NCBI GenBank assembly: GCA_003856375.1
Contig: CP034120.1
Coordinates: forward strand, 4,335,501 to 4,399,500
DNA from: Glaciecola amylolytica
Lineage (GTDB): Bacteria > Bacteroidota > Bacteroidia > Flavobacteriales_D > Crocinitomicaceae
Length of the DNA: 64,000 bases
Direction: 5' to 3'
The notes under the pieces were generated by a model. The model was given only the letters and a program-made list of their open reading frames with translations, did no database searches and was not told the origin of the DNA. Position numbers and translations under genes: made by a program. Each line of letters begins with the position of its first letter. Position 1 is the first letter of the stretch. Shown here piece by piece: positions 42,475-52,034 of the stretch.

Positions 42475-44544
42475 CTATTTAATGATTTTTAATGTTGCGT
42501 GTTCTTCTCCCTTGATCAGTTCGATGAAATAGATTCCGGATGCCAGATCGTCCAAATAATTCAGAGTTAATGATTTATCATAAGAGGACGCAGTCGTAAT
42601 GGTTTGCTGCGTAACAACTCTGCCCATTCCGTCGCGAAGTACAATTTCTGCTCCGGTCAGGTCCATTTGCTGCCATTGAATCGTGATGAGCGACGAAAAA
42701 GGGTTCGGATAAGCGCTGATTTGATTCAGATTCACTAAATCCTGAATTCCCAACATGCTGCAGCCATTCAGTGTTCCGGGCATGTTTGCATCCAGCCAAG
42801 CCAATCTTCTGTGAAACCAATCTTTCAAACGCTGCACTTCCTCAGCAAAACTCTGACTTGGAGCTTGAATTTCCGGAGTTCCGGTGGCACTTCCCAGATG
42901 TCCCCAGGTATTGTAGTGCCACACCTGACTTTCATTTACAGCTTGTGCAACTGAATCGATCTTCGCGTCAATGTAGGGTTCTTTCAAAATGCTTCTTCTC
43001 AGATCGTCGTACCGACAGCGAAGTTCGTTTGCAAATAAGGAATCTTCCAACAAACGGATATACCAGCCGGGAGCATTGACATCCTGATCACATTCTCCGT
43101 ACATGAATTGAGAACCGTCTTCCGAACCACCCCACATATCCTTTTCTGCCCAATCGAAATCCCAAACCGGACCCGCTTTCAGCTTTCGGACCGTTCCGTC
43201 ACTTTTGTCCTTGTCTTTGGAGAAAAACCTGCTTTTTTTGAACCCGTCTCCGTTTCGCGCCACTTCATTCACAATGAAATAATCGATAAAGGAAGGAACA
43301 TCAATGTATGCGCGATAGCCTAAAGTCGGGTGATTAAAATTGTTTCCATACAAAGCGTTTTCATAATCGTTGATGAAATTCTGGATATATGTTTTTTGTT
43401 GCGGCATGATTTCATCCGGTTTCGGATAAACATAAACCATGTGAACATCTAATCCGGGAAATCCGATCGGACTGTGATTCAATTGCCAGGAATCGTCATT
43501 TGTCCAGTAATCAATTTTCAGGATATAACCTCCCGTCAGATCATTTCCGCTGATTTCCGTTGGTTCGAGTTTGGAAACATCCACCCGCTTATTGTCGCGT
43601 TTGATCTTTTCGCCCAAGAGATAAATTCCCTGGTATTCGCCATTCAGAACAACATCCACCAAACGCATTCTGGTAGCATAATGCCCCATTGAGTCGAATA
43701 AATGGAAAGGAATGATGTTTCTGGCGAAGGATTTATCGTTATAATTTGCAAGTAAAAGCCAATCGCTTTCTGTGGGCATGCCAAGAAGAGAAGTATCGAT
43801 CGTATTTCCGTTGATGTCCCATGTTTCAAAAGCAAAAGGTTTTTGAGGAAGAGTTGCTGAATAATTCCCGCGATACTCAATGCCGATCTTTCCGTTGAAA
43901 TGAGCAGGCTGGTCGGTCATATAGTTTCTGATTCCCGGACCGTTGTATCGAATCCGCATATCTGCCATCACTTTCGGGTCATTTTGAATGGTATTTCCGT
44001 TGGTGTTGATTTCTACAATCGGAAGCAAAGACGAAGTCAGTGAAAAATAGTCTGCCGGATTATTTCCGAAAGTAATGGAGAAAGACAAGAGGTTTCCCTG
44101 ATCTCCTCCATAACCATCATTGATCCGCAATTTCCAGATTCCGTTCGGATTCTGACCATTGTTTACAAATCCCATTTGACCCTGAGGTTTGAAAGTGCCA
44201 GTAAACGGAGCGCTTTCGGAAGCCAGGCTGCTTGCTGCATCTGTATTCAAACAGGTATTAGTGAAATTGTCATCGCCGCCGCCAATGTTTGAAAACAACA
44301 AACCGGTTGTTCCGTCGGGAGCCACGATCCAAACAGATAAATCTGCATCCCAGGTATGATTGAGATTGATACAAACCGTTTCCAACCCAAAATTGGTCGT
44401 GTTGATGGTATTCGGAAGTCCGCTGACAGTTACGGGAACATCAATGGTTGTGTTGTCATTGACAGGAGCGGATCCTCCATTGAATGTTTGGCAAAATACT
44501 GAAGAAGAGATGCTTGTAAAGAGAATCAGGAGCGTTTTTTTCAT
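42475..44544 (-). CDS. CotH-kinase-family protein with P-domain, T9SS-secreted
   Basis: 689 aa. Signal peptide MKKTLLILFTSISSSVFC. Residues ~20-165 are a proprotein-convertase P-domain (LNHTWDADLSVWIVAPDGT; WKLRINDGYGGDQGNL). Residues ~190-560 resemble the CotH kinase fold (GIEYRGNYSATLPQKPFAFE; NGEYQGIYLLGEKIKRD; GPVWDFDWAEKD with the metal-binding DFD). A type A T9SS sorting domain closes the protein (ISAYPNPFSSLITIQ ... ASGIYFIELIKGE). CotH-family kinases phosphorylate extracellular proteins in spores; here a surface role is inferred only. It is monocistronic. Confidence 0.88.
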   Translation of the reverse strand: MKKTLLILFTSISSSVFCQTFNGGSAPVNDNTTIDVPVTVSGLPNTINTTNFGLETVCINLNHTWDADLSVWIVAPDGTTGLLFSNIGGGDDNFTNTCLNTDAASSLASESAPFTGTFKPQGQMGFVNNGQNPNGIWKLRINDGYGGDQGNLLSFSITFGNNPADYFSLTSSLLPIVEINTNGNTIQNDPKVMADMRIRYNGPGIRNYMTDQPAHFNGKIGIEYRGNYSATLPQKPFAFETWDINGNTIDTSLLGMPTESDWLLLANYNDKSFARNIIPFHLFDSMGHYATRMRLVDVVLNGEYQGIYLLGEKIKRDNKRVDVSKLEPTEISGNDLTGGYILKIDYWTNDDSWQLNHSPIGFPGLDVHMVYVYPKPDEIMPQQKTYIQNFINDYENALYGNNFNHPTLGYRAYIDVPSFIDYFIVNEVARNGDGFKKSRFFSKDKDKSDGTVRKLKAGPVWDFDWAEKDMWGGSEDGSQFMYGECDQDVNAPGWYIRLLEDSLFANELRCRYDDLRRSILKEPYIDAKIDSVAQAVNESQVWHYNTWGHLGSATGTPEIQAPSQSFAEEVQRLKDWFHRRLAWLDANMPGTLNGCSMLGIQDLVNLNQISAYPNPFSSLITIQWQQMDLTGAEIVLRDGMGRVVTQQTITTASSYDKSLTLNYLDDLASGIYFIELIKGEEHATLKIIK

Positions 44545-44725
44545 TGTTTTCGTAGTTCTGAAACGAATGTAGTTAAAATTGAATTAACGATTTCTTAATA
44601 TTGAATTTTAACAGTGCTGCACCTGAATGATCCAGATCCGAAACAGCTTCTGGATAATTTAAATCCCTGATCATTTCTAATTACGGACTATTTGAGCTTT
44701 TAGATAGAAGGAGATTTAAAAATAG

Positions 44726-44733
44726 TACCTTTG
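44726..44733 (+). promoter_or_regulatory. -7 element (TACCTTTG) for hutI
   Basis: Exact TAnnTTTG match ending 11 bases before the ATG at 44745, so the leader is at most a few bases; a start at 44754 would leave a slightly longer one. Confidence 0.55.
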
Positions 44734-44744
44734 AACACTGAAAA

Positions 44745-45986
44745 ATGAGCACAATGTCGAAGATTCTGATTAAAAATATCCACACACTTTATCAGGCGGG
44801 AGAAGAGTTTCCTGCATTTCTGAGCGGAGAAGCAATGAGCGTTGTTCCGACAATCAAAAATGCCTACCTGGCTTTGGAAGACGGAGTGATTATTGCTTAC
44901 GGCCCGATGGACGAATGGGAAGGAATTACGGATTGGCGAGGAGTTGAAATTATCGACGCGGAAGGACAAAGCGTTATGCCTGCTTTTTGCGATCCGCATA
45001 CACACACGGTTTTCGCACGTACACGTGAAGAGGAATTTGTAGACAGAATAAAAGGATTGACTTACGAAGAGATTGCACTGAAAGGCGGAGGGATTTTGAA
45101 TTCTGCCCGCAGATTGGGCGAACTTTCGGAAGAAGAGCTTTTTCAGGAAGCCATGAAACGAATCCGCAAAATGATGGCAAACGGAACCGGTGCACTTGAG
45201 ATCAAATCGGGCTATGGATTGTCTGTTGAAGCGGAATTGAAAATCCTGCATGTGATCAAGCGATTGAAACAGGAATCAGGAATTGCAATCAAAGCAACTT
45301 TTTTGGGGGCACACGCTTTCCCGAAGGAATTCAAGGAAAACCATCAGGGATACATTGATTTGATTGTCAATGAAATGCTTCCGTTGATTGCGAAAGAAGG
45401 TTTGGCGGATTACATCGACGTTTTTTGTGAACGAAATTACTTCTCGGTTGAAGAGATGCAATATATTTTAAGTGAGGGAAAGAAACTCGGACTGATTCCG
45501 AAAGTGCATGTCAACCAATTCTCTATTATGGGAGGAGTGAAAGCGGCTGTGGAACTGGGAGCTTTGTCGGTAGATCATCTCGAAGAATCAAACGATGAAG
45601 ACATCGAAGTGTTGAAAGGAAGCGGCTGCATGCCGACTTTCTTGCCGGGATGTTCTCATTTTATCAGTATTCCTTTCGGAAATGCGCGAAAATTCATTCA
45701 GGAAGGATTGCCGGTTGCATTGGCAACGGATTACAATCCGGGAACAACCCCTTGCGACAATATGCAGATGATTTTTTCATTGGCGTGCGTCAAAATGAAG
45801 CTCACTCCGGAAGAAGCGTTCAATGCGCTGACGATCAATGCGGCTTATGCGATGGGCTTATCTGAAACACACGGAACCATTTCTATCGGGAAGTCAACAC
45901 CCTTGATTTTAACGAAACCAATTGATTCACTGGCATATATTCCATATGCTTTTGGAGAAAATCACGTGGACCGACTTGTTTTTTAG
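44745..45986 (+). CDS. hutI: Imidazolonepropionase
   Basis: 413 aa. Amidohydrolase metal motif DPHTHTVFARTREEEF, substrate region ALEIKSGYGLSVEAELK, then FLGAHAFPKEF (third ligand His), VHVNQFS, and the catalytic Asp in ALATDYNPGTTPCDNM. It hydrolyses 4-imidazolone-5-propionate to formiminoglutamate in histidine degradation. The other hut genes are not in this window. An ATG at 44754 (MSKILIKN) is an alternative start and fits the family better. It is probably monocistronic. Confidence 0.94.
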   Translation: MSTMSKILIKNIHTLYQAGEEFPAFLSGEAMSVVPTIKNAYLALEDGVIIAYGPMDEWEGITDWRGVEIIDAEGQSVMPAFCDPHTHTVFARTREEEFVDRIKGLTYEEIALKGGGILNSARRLGELSEEELFQEAMKRIRKMMANGTGALEIKSGYGLSVEAELKILHVIKRLKQESGIAIKATFLGAHAFPKEFKENHQGYIDLIVNEMLPLIAKEGLADYIDVFCERNYFSVEEMQYILSEGKKLGLIPKVHVNQFSIMGGVKAAVELGALSVDHLEESNDEDIEVLKGSGCMPTFLPGCSHFISIPFGNARKFIQEGLPVALATDYNPGTTPCDNMQMIFSLACVKMKLTPEEAFNALTINAAYAMGLSETHGTISIGKSTPLILTKPIDSLAYIPYAFGENHVDRLVF

Positions 45987-46053
45987 TTAATTTTAAAATT
46001 GTTTAACTTTCGTTGAGCAAACATTTTGTCACTTTTAGCGTTTTGATGTTCAC

Positions 46054-47268
46054 ATGAACAAACTGGTATTTTTGCTTTTCTTTCCCTTGTGTTTTCAGTC
46101 CTTTGGGCAGGAAACAGGAAAAGACTATCAGTTATTGTGGGAAATCAAGGCAAAAGGAAATAAAAAACCAAGCTACGTTTTCGGAAGTATGCATTCCAAT
46201 GATCCGAGATTATTCAACTTTCCGGATTCCCTGTATTCCGCTTTTGTAAGTGTCGATGCGGTGGTATTGGAAACAGATGTGATGCAGATCTATGATCAAT
46301 ACGATGTTCGTCTGAATCTCTTCAATTTTGATTTGTTCGACAAGAAGCGTTCGTTTGCAGGATCGAAAAAAGCCACGCAGACCGTTTACGGTTCGGAAGA
46401 CGGAAGACCTCAGTTTTTAGATGCTTATTTTCAACAGGCAGGATATTGCGGAGGAAAAGGTTTCTACCAGCTGGAAACAGTTCAGGATCAATTGAAACTG
46501 GCGGAAAATCCGGAATTGTTCAATACGCGAACTGCCATTAACGGGTTGTTCTTCACGAAAGAAGCTTTTATTCAAACGTACCTGAACGGAGATATTGCTT
46601 CGCTCACCAATATGCTGAAATCTCAGTTCAAAGGCGCTCCGGATGCGTACGACGAATTAATTACGAAAAGGAATCAGGTCATGGCGAAAGGGTTGGATAC
46701 CTTGATCCGAAAGAAAAGCGTTTTTTGTGCAATCGGTTCCGGACATTTATATGGTTCGGACGGAGTGTTGCAGCTTCTGAAACAGAAAGGATTTCAGGTA
46801 AGACCTGTCAAAGCAACGTACACCAATTCGACGCTTGAACAAAAGAAACTGGTACAATCCTGGAAAAACTACCCGATTACGGACGAAGAAAATTCCTTCC
46901 GGATGACTTTTGGAGGAAAGCCGATCGAACTGGAAGACGGAAATAAGAAGCATTATATTTATCAGGAACTCGGGCAGGGAAATACCTTCGAATTAATCAT
47001 TCACGAATCGGAAGATTATCTGGATGACAACCGCTACAATTTTGTGGAGAACGAACTGGCGCAAACAAAAGAAATGACTCTTGATGCCGGCGCGGTAGTG
47101 ATTGAAGGATTGGTTTTGGATCTGATCAAAGGATATCAATGGAAGCGTTTTATTCAATTCGGCGATGTTTGTTACGAGCTGGTTTGTTACGGAGGAAACA
47201 AATTCATGCATTCCGACCGGGCAGGAAAATTCTTCCAAAAGTTTGAAATTCTGACAGAAAAGGAATAA
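46054..47268 (+). CDS. TraB/GumN family protein
   Basis: 404 aa. Signal peptide MNKLVFLLFFPLCFQSFGQ. The TraB fold is marked by VFGSMHSNDPRLF (GxxH), VVLETDVMQIYDQYD in the N-terminal half and FCAIGSGHLYGSDGVLQLLKQKGFQVRPV towards residue 250. A further ~130-residue C-terminal domain is not typical. TraB/GumN proteins resemble metalloproteases (Tiki, PrgY) and act on or near the membrane; a peptidase role is inferred. ATG at 46054. Confidence 0.8.
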   Translation: MNKLVFLLFFPLCFQSFGQETGKDYQLLWEIKAKGNKKPSYVFGSMHSNDPRLFNFPDSLYSAFVSVDAVVLETDVMQIYDQYDVRLNLFNFDLFDKKRSFAGSKKATQTVYGSEDGRPQFLDAYFQQAGYCGGKGFYQLETVQDQLKLAENPELFNTRTAINGLFFTKEAFIQTYLNGDIASLTNMLKSQFKGAPDAYDELITKRNQVMAKGLDTLIRKKSVFCAIGSGHLYGSDGVLQLLKQKGFQVRPVKATYTNSTLEQKKLVQSWKNYPITDEENSFRMTFGGKPIELEDGNKKHYIYQELGQGNTFELIIHESEDYLDDNRYNFVENELAQTKEMTLDAGAVVIEGLVLDLIKGYQWKRFIQFGDVCYELVCYGGNKFMHSDRAGKFFQKFEILTEKE

Positions 47269-47354
47269 CCAACAACAGATTGTTTATTCATATTTCGCAA
47301 TCTTCAAATGAATTTATCGGTTAATCATAATTTAGATGCGACTTATCGTACAAT

Positions 47355-48476
47355 ATGATTGAAAGAACCTTAGAACCGATTCTTCGCCAAAAATGCAAGG
47401 AAAGTAAAATTGTAGTGCTCAGAGGAGCTCGAAGAACAGGACGTTTGACACTTGTTTCACGCATTTTCAACCTCGACGACGAACAGGTCGGAATCTTTGA
47501 TTGTTCGAACAAAAAGGAATTGAAACACATGAATTCCATCGAACAGTTGAAGCAGTTCAGCACCGGCAAAAAAGTGGTTATTATCCGGGATGCGCAATTA
47601 CTGGAACAACTTCAGGAATACATTGATTTTGCAATTGATTCCGATTCTCTGGAAAACATCATCCTGATTTGTTCTTTTGAACCCGAATTGCATGAAGATT
47701 TATGGGAAGCATTGCGCGATCAGGGATTGGAATTGAATTTGTTTCCGCTTTCCTATTCCGAAAGTGCAAAATTCCATGGACTGGTTCAGGAAGATAAGGA
47801 ATTGGAGCAAAGACTCATTTACGGTTATTACCCGGAAGTTATTCTCAATCAAAACGACGCTGAAACAATCATTTCCGGAATCATCGAAACAAGTATTTTC
47901 ACACAGCTGGGAGCTTCTGAGCGAATCAATAAAAAGGAAAACCTGATCAAACTGCTTCGTCATTTGGCTTTTAATATCGGAAAAGTGATCAGTTTCAATG
48001 ATCTGGGGAAAAAGTGCAATCTGGACAATGAGACGGTTGAACGCTATGTAAAACTGTTTGCAAAAGCGAATCTCTTGGTGTTGATTTCGTCATACAACAA
48101 CGGTCATCGCTACGAATTGAAGAAAAGTCATGTGGTTTATTTTCTGGATAACGGAATCCGCAACGCGTTGATTCGTGCTTTCCAACCGTTGGAATTTCGC
48201 AACGATGTGGAAGAATTGTGGCGCAATTTTGTGATTAGCGAACGCTATAAAGCCAATCAATATGCGAACAAAAATCCGGAAGTATTCTTTTGGCTGACAC
48301 ATACCAAACAGGAAGTGGATTATCTGGAAATAGAGAATCAGGAAGCTTTCGGAGTTAAAATGCGTTGGGAAGATTCGAAGAAAATCAAAGTGCCGGCATC
48401 GTTTCAGGAATTGTATCCTCAGATTAAAGTCACGGGAGTGAACAAGAAAACCTTCTGGACCTTTCTTCGGAAATAG
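47355..48476 (+). CDS. DUF4143-type ATPase with degenerate Walker A
   Basis: 373 aa. The fold of archaeal/bacterial AAA ATPases with DUF4143 is seen in IVVLRGARRTGRLTLVSRIF, where the usual GARQVGKTTL has Arg instead of the invariant Lys, and in KKVVIIRDAQLLEQL (Walker B-like, lacking the second acid). The C-terminal winged-helix and nuclease-like part (LGKKCNLDNETVERYVKLFAKANLL; VVYFLDNGIRNALI; EVFFWLTHTKQEVDYL) is conserved. Loss of the P-loop Lys suggests it no longer hydrolyses ATP. Role unknown. Confidence 0.75.
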   Translation: MIERTLEPILRQKCKESKIVVLRGARRTGRLTLVSRIFNLDDEQVGIFDCSNKKELKHMNSIEQLKQFSTGKKVVIIRDAQLLEQLQEYIDFAIDSDSLENIILICSFEPELHEDLWEALRDQGLELNLFPLSYSESAKFHGLVQEDKELEQRLIYGYYPEVILNQNDAETIISGIIETSIFTQLGASERINKKENLIKLLRHLAFNIGKVISFNDLGKKCNLDNETVERYVKLFAKANLLVLISSYNNGHRYELKKSHVVYFLDNGIRNALIRAFQPLEFRNDVEELWRNFVISERYKANQYANKNPEVFFWLTHTKQEVDYLEIENQEAFGVKMRWEDSKKIKVPASFQELYPQIKVTGVNKKTFWTFLRK

Positions 48477-48494
48477 AAAAATGCTGATTTGGAA

Positions 48495-48593
48495 TTTACC
48501 ACGAAGCACATAATAACCCAAGGTTTTTGGTGTTTAATGCTTGCTGTTTAAGCTGGAATCAGTTCTTCATGAACTTCGTGTTCTTGGTGGTAA
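48495..48593. repeat. Imperfect inverted repeat with TTTACCAC ends
   Basis: TTTACCACGAAG at 48495-48506 faces CTTCGTGTTCTTGGTGGTAA at 48574-48593. The ends are TTTACCAC/GTGGTAAA. It resembles short dispersed non-coding repeats seen in many genomes. No gene is inside. Confidence 0.4.
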
Positions 48594-48710
48594 AAATGGA
48601 TGGATTATAAACTTGAATGGTTGGGAGGACAATATCGTTTTAGCCTCATTTTCACATAAAAATAACACGGCTTCTTAAATTTCTTCGTTAAATTCACGTG
48701 AAATCACAGT

Positions 48711-49481
48711 ATGAAGACAAAATCAGAAATAGTAGAAAACTGGCTGCCTCGCTACACAGGGGAAGAATTGGCAAACTTCGGACAATACATTTTGTTGTGC
48801 AACTTCCACAATTACGTGGAGAAATTTGCGGAAATGTATGGTGTGGAAGTGATTGGTAAAAGTAAACCGATGCAGTGTGCAACGGCAAACGGAATTACCA
48901 TTATCAACTTCGGAATGGGAAGTGCTTCAGCAGCTACGTGTATGGATTTGTTGTCGGCGATCAAACCGAAAGCAGTATTGTTTCTGGGGAAATGCGGTGG
49001 TTTGAAAAATAAAAGTGAAGTGGGAGATCTGATCTTACCCATTGCGGCAATCAGAGGAGAAGGAACCAGTAACGATTACTTTCCATCGGAAGTTCCTGCA
49101 TTACCGGCCTTCGCGCTTCAAAAAGCGATTTCGACAACCATCCGTGATGCAGGATTTGATTATTGGACCGGAACCTGTTATACAACCAACCGCAGAGTTT
49201 GGGAGCACGACGAAAAGTTCAAAGAATATCTGAGCAGCATCCGTGCAATGGCAATTGATATGGAAACGGCGACTATTTTCATGGTCGGATTTGCAAACAA
49301 AATTCCTACTGGAGCTTTGCTATTGGTAAGTGATCAACCGATGACACCGGAAGGAGTAAAAACCAGTGAAAGTGATTCGAAAGTAACTGCCGGATATGTG
49401 GATGCTCATTTAAATATTGGAATTGATTCGTTGAAACAATTGATCAATAACGGACATACGGTGAAGCATTTGAGGTTTTGA
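48711..49481 (+). CDS. amn: AMP nucleosidase (Bacteroidota type)
   Basis: 256 aa, without the long N-terminal domain of the E. coli enzyme. Start MKTKSEIVENWLPRYTG; phosphorylase-fold signatures FGMGSASAATCMDLLSAIKP, VLFLGKCGGLKNKSEVGDLI and the catalytic-region MAIDMETATIFMVGFANKIPTGALLLVSDQ. It cleaves AMP to adenine and ribose-5-phosphate, lowering AMP levels. Start confirmed by family-typical beginning. It stands alone. Confidence 0.9.
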   Translation: MKTKSEIVENWLPRYTGEELANFGQYILLCNFHNYVEKFAEMYGVEVIGKSKPMQCATANGITIINFGMGSASAATCMDLLSAIKPKAVLFLGKCGGLKNKSEVGDLILPIAAIRGEGTSNDYFPSEVPALPAFALQKAISTTIRDAGFDYWTGTCYTTNRRVWEHDEKFKEYLSSIRAMAIDMETATIFMVGFANKIPTGALLLVSDQPMTPEGVKTSESDSKVTAGYVDAHLNIGIDSLKQLINNGHTVKHLRF

Positions 49482-49662
49482 TGTAAACCGTTGAACGATT
49501 GGTGACGATTTTGTCTGAAGAAAGGAAAACGGATACTTTGAATTAACCAATTGCATCACTTCGACTGCCGGAGCATGACGGAAGCGTATCAGGAAGAAGT
49601 CGTCCGTAACACTAAGTATAAAATCTGACACAAATTGGTATCTTAGTTGAAAATCAAATTTC

Positions 49663-51957
49663 ATGCGGTTTTCATTATTGATTTCTGGAATTCTTATTGC
49701 ATCAGCTTCTGCTTTTGGTCAGAACAAACTCAAATACGTCAATCCGCTCATCGGAACATCCAAAATGGGACACACTTTTCCGGGAGCAACTGTTCCTTTC
49801 GGGATGGTTCAGCTGAGTCCGGATACAGATACGATACCATATGCTGTCAATGGAAAGTACAATCCGGATGTTTACAAATACTGCGCGGGATATCAATACG
49901 AAGATCCGACAATCGTTGGTTTCAGTCACACGCATTTCAGCGGCACCGGGCATTCTGATTTGGGAGACATACTCATTATGCCTACAAGTGGAAAACTGCA
50001 GTTGAATCCGGGAGTGGCTTCCAATCCCAAAAGTGGTTTTCGTTCAGCATACAATCACGAAAATGAAATTGCAAAGCCAAATTACTATTCCGTTTTATTG
50101 GATGATCATCAGATTCGGGCTGAACTAACGACCACAACTCGCGTCGGAATTCACAAATACACCTTTTCAGAACAGGATTCTGCAAACATTATTCTGGATT
50201 TGGTTTCCGGGATTTACAATTACGAAGGAAAGAACGTAAATACTTACGTTCGTGTGGTCGACGCCTTTCATATCATTGGTTTCCGGCAAACTTCCGGTTG
50301 GGCAAAGAACAGAACGGTCTATTTCGCGATCGAATTTTCCAAGCCAATTAAATCTTATGGTTATGATGATTTTCAGGCAAAAAAAGTATATCAGGGTTTT
50401 TGGAGAAAGTTCAATCTGAAAGATAATTTCCCTGAAATGTCTGCAAATCAGCTTCGGGCTTTCTTTGAGTTTGATCTGGATGCTTCTAAGGAATTGCTCC
50501 TGAAAGTGTCTCTTTCAAATGTGAGTATGGAAGGAGCTTTATTGAATATGGTGACGGAAACCCCGAACTGGAGTTTTGATACTTACCGGAAGGCAGGAGA
50601 AACCTTGTGGCAGACGGAACTGAACAAGTATGAAGTGGAAATGCTCAATGAAGGTGATCTGATCAATTTTTACACAGCTGTTTATCACACATGTCTGGGG
50701 CCAACAGTTTATCAGGATGTTTCGGGATCTTACCGCGGATTGGATTTTGCGAATCATTCGAATCCGGATCAACAGACAAATTACACGACTTTTTCTTTGT
50801 GGGATACCTATCGGGCTTTGCATCCGCTTTTCAATCTGGTGCAGCGAAAACGAAATGCCGACATGGTTCTTTCCATGCTGGCTCATCAGGAGCAGAGCGC
50901 TCAAAGAATGCTTCCTGTTTGGTCTCATTACGCCAATGAAAATTGGTGTATGATCGGATATCATTCGGTTTCGGTTATTGCCGATGCTTACAATAAAGGT
51001 TTGGAAGGAATCGATTATCACAAAGCTCTGGATGCCTGCGTTCAAACTGCAAGAACCCGCTATTTTGACGGAATCGGTTCGTATATGGATTTAGGTTATG
51101 TGGCCGAAGATCAGAGCTCGAGTTCCGTTTCAAAAACACTGGAATATGCTTACGATGACTGGTGTATTGCTCAACTGGCTTTGGGCTTGAAACGCATGGA
51201 TATCTATGATGAGTTTTCGAAAAGAAGTGCAGCCTACAAAAATGTATTCGATCCGAAATCCGGATTTATGAGGGCAAAATTGAAATCGGGGAGTTTCATA
51301 GAGAAATTTGATCCTTTGGAAACACATCAGGCTGGATATATTGAAGGAAATGCCTGGAATTACAGCTTGTATGTTCCGCATCAGGTAGATTCCATGATTG
51401 CACTGATGGGAGGAAAAAAACGTTTTGCAGCTCATTTGGATTCCTTGTTTACTATGCAATTGGCCGACAAGTATTTTGAACATACGGAAGACATCACGCG
51501 TGAAGGAATTATGGGTTCCTATGTTCATGGAAACGAACCTTCACATCACGTTATTTACTTGTTTGATTGGGTTGGAAGACCGGATTTGACTCAAAAATAC
51601 ATCCGGCAGGTATTGAGAACCAAGTATCTTCCGAAAATTGACGGTTTGAGCGGAAACGACGACTGCGGACAAATGAGTGCCTGGTATATTTTCAGCACTT
51701 TGGGTTTTTATCCGGTATGTCCGGGTTCCGATGATTATAATATTGGAGCACCTTTGGTTAAATCAGCTAAAATTCATTTGGAAAACGGAGCGGAGATTAC
51801 CATCGAAGTGAAAGATCAAAGTGAGAAAAATGTGTTTGTAAAAGCAGTTTATCTGAATGGTGTGCGAATGAAAGATTTCAAATTGAACTATCAGAATTTG
51901 AAAAACGGAGCCAGATTAGTCTTCGAAATGAGTGCTAAACCAAACAGGACATTCTGA
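49663..51957 (+). CDS. GH92 family alpha-1,2-mannosidase
   Basis: 764 aa. Signal peptide MRFSLLISGILIASASAFGQ. N-terminal beta domain with PLIGTSKMGHTFPGATVPFGMVQLSPDT and GFSHTHFSGTGHSDLGDILIMPT; (alpha/alpha)6 catalytic domain with YTTFSLWDTYRALHPLFNLV, and the late motif SGNDDCGQMSAWYIFSTLGFYPV carrying the catalytic Glu/Asp region. It trims alpha-mannose from N-glycans or mannans. With the GH20 and protease genes downstream it makes a glycoprotein-degrading neighbourhood. No T9SS domain, so it is likely periplasmic. Confidence 0.93.
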   Translation: MRFSLLISGILIASASAFGQNKLKYVNPLIGTSKMGHTFPGATVPFGMVQLSPDTDTIPYAVNGKYNPDVYKYCAGYQYEDPTIVGFSHTHFSGTGHSDLGDILIMPTSGKLQLNPGVASNPKSGFRSAYNHENEIAKPNYYSVLLDDHQIRAELTTTTRVGIHKYTFSEQDSANIILDLVSGIYNYEGKNVNTYVRVVDAFHIIGFRQTSGWAKNRTVYFAIEFSKPIKSYGYDDFQAKKVYQGFWRKFNLKDNFPEMSANQLRAFFEFDLDASKELLLKVSLSNVSMEGALLNMVTETPNWSFDTYRKAGETLWQTELNKYEVEMLNEGDLINFYTAVYHTCLGPTVYQDVSGSYRGLDFANHSNPDQQTNYTTFSLWDTYRALHPLFNLVQRKRNADMVLSMLAHQEQSAQRMLPVWSHYANENWCMIGYHSVSVIADAYNKGLEGIDYHKALDACVQTARTRYFDGIGSYMDLGYVAEDQSSSSVSKTLEYAYDDWCIAQLALGLKRMDIYDEFSKRSAAYKNVFDPKSGFMRAKLKSGSFIEKFDPLETHQAGYIEGNAWNYSLYVPHQVDSMIALMGGKKRFAAHLDSLFTMQLADKYFEHTEDITREGIMGSYVHGNEPSHHVIYLFDWVGRPDLTQKYIRQVLRTKYLPKIDGLSGNDDCGQMSAWYIFSTLGFYPVCPGSDDYNIGAPLVKSAKIHLENGAEITIEVKDQSEKNVFVKAVYLNGVRMKDFKLNYQNLKNGARLVFEMSAKPNRTF

Positions 51958-52034
51958 TGATTTGAATGTTAAAAAGCATTTTTTCATGAATTTTTAGAAT
52001 TAAATGCTAAATTCAAGGCTTAAAATTATTACTT

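Noticed and set aside
48495-48593. CRISPR-like array
   Set aside because: Only one pair of inverted, not direct, repeats and no cas genes; no arrays were found anywhere in the window.
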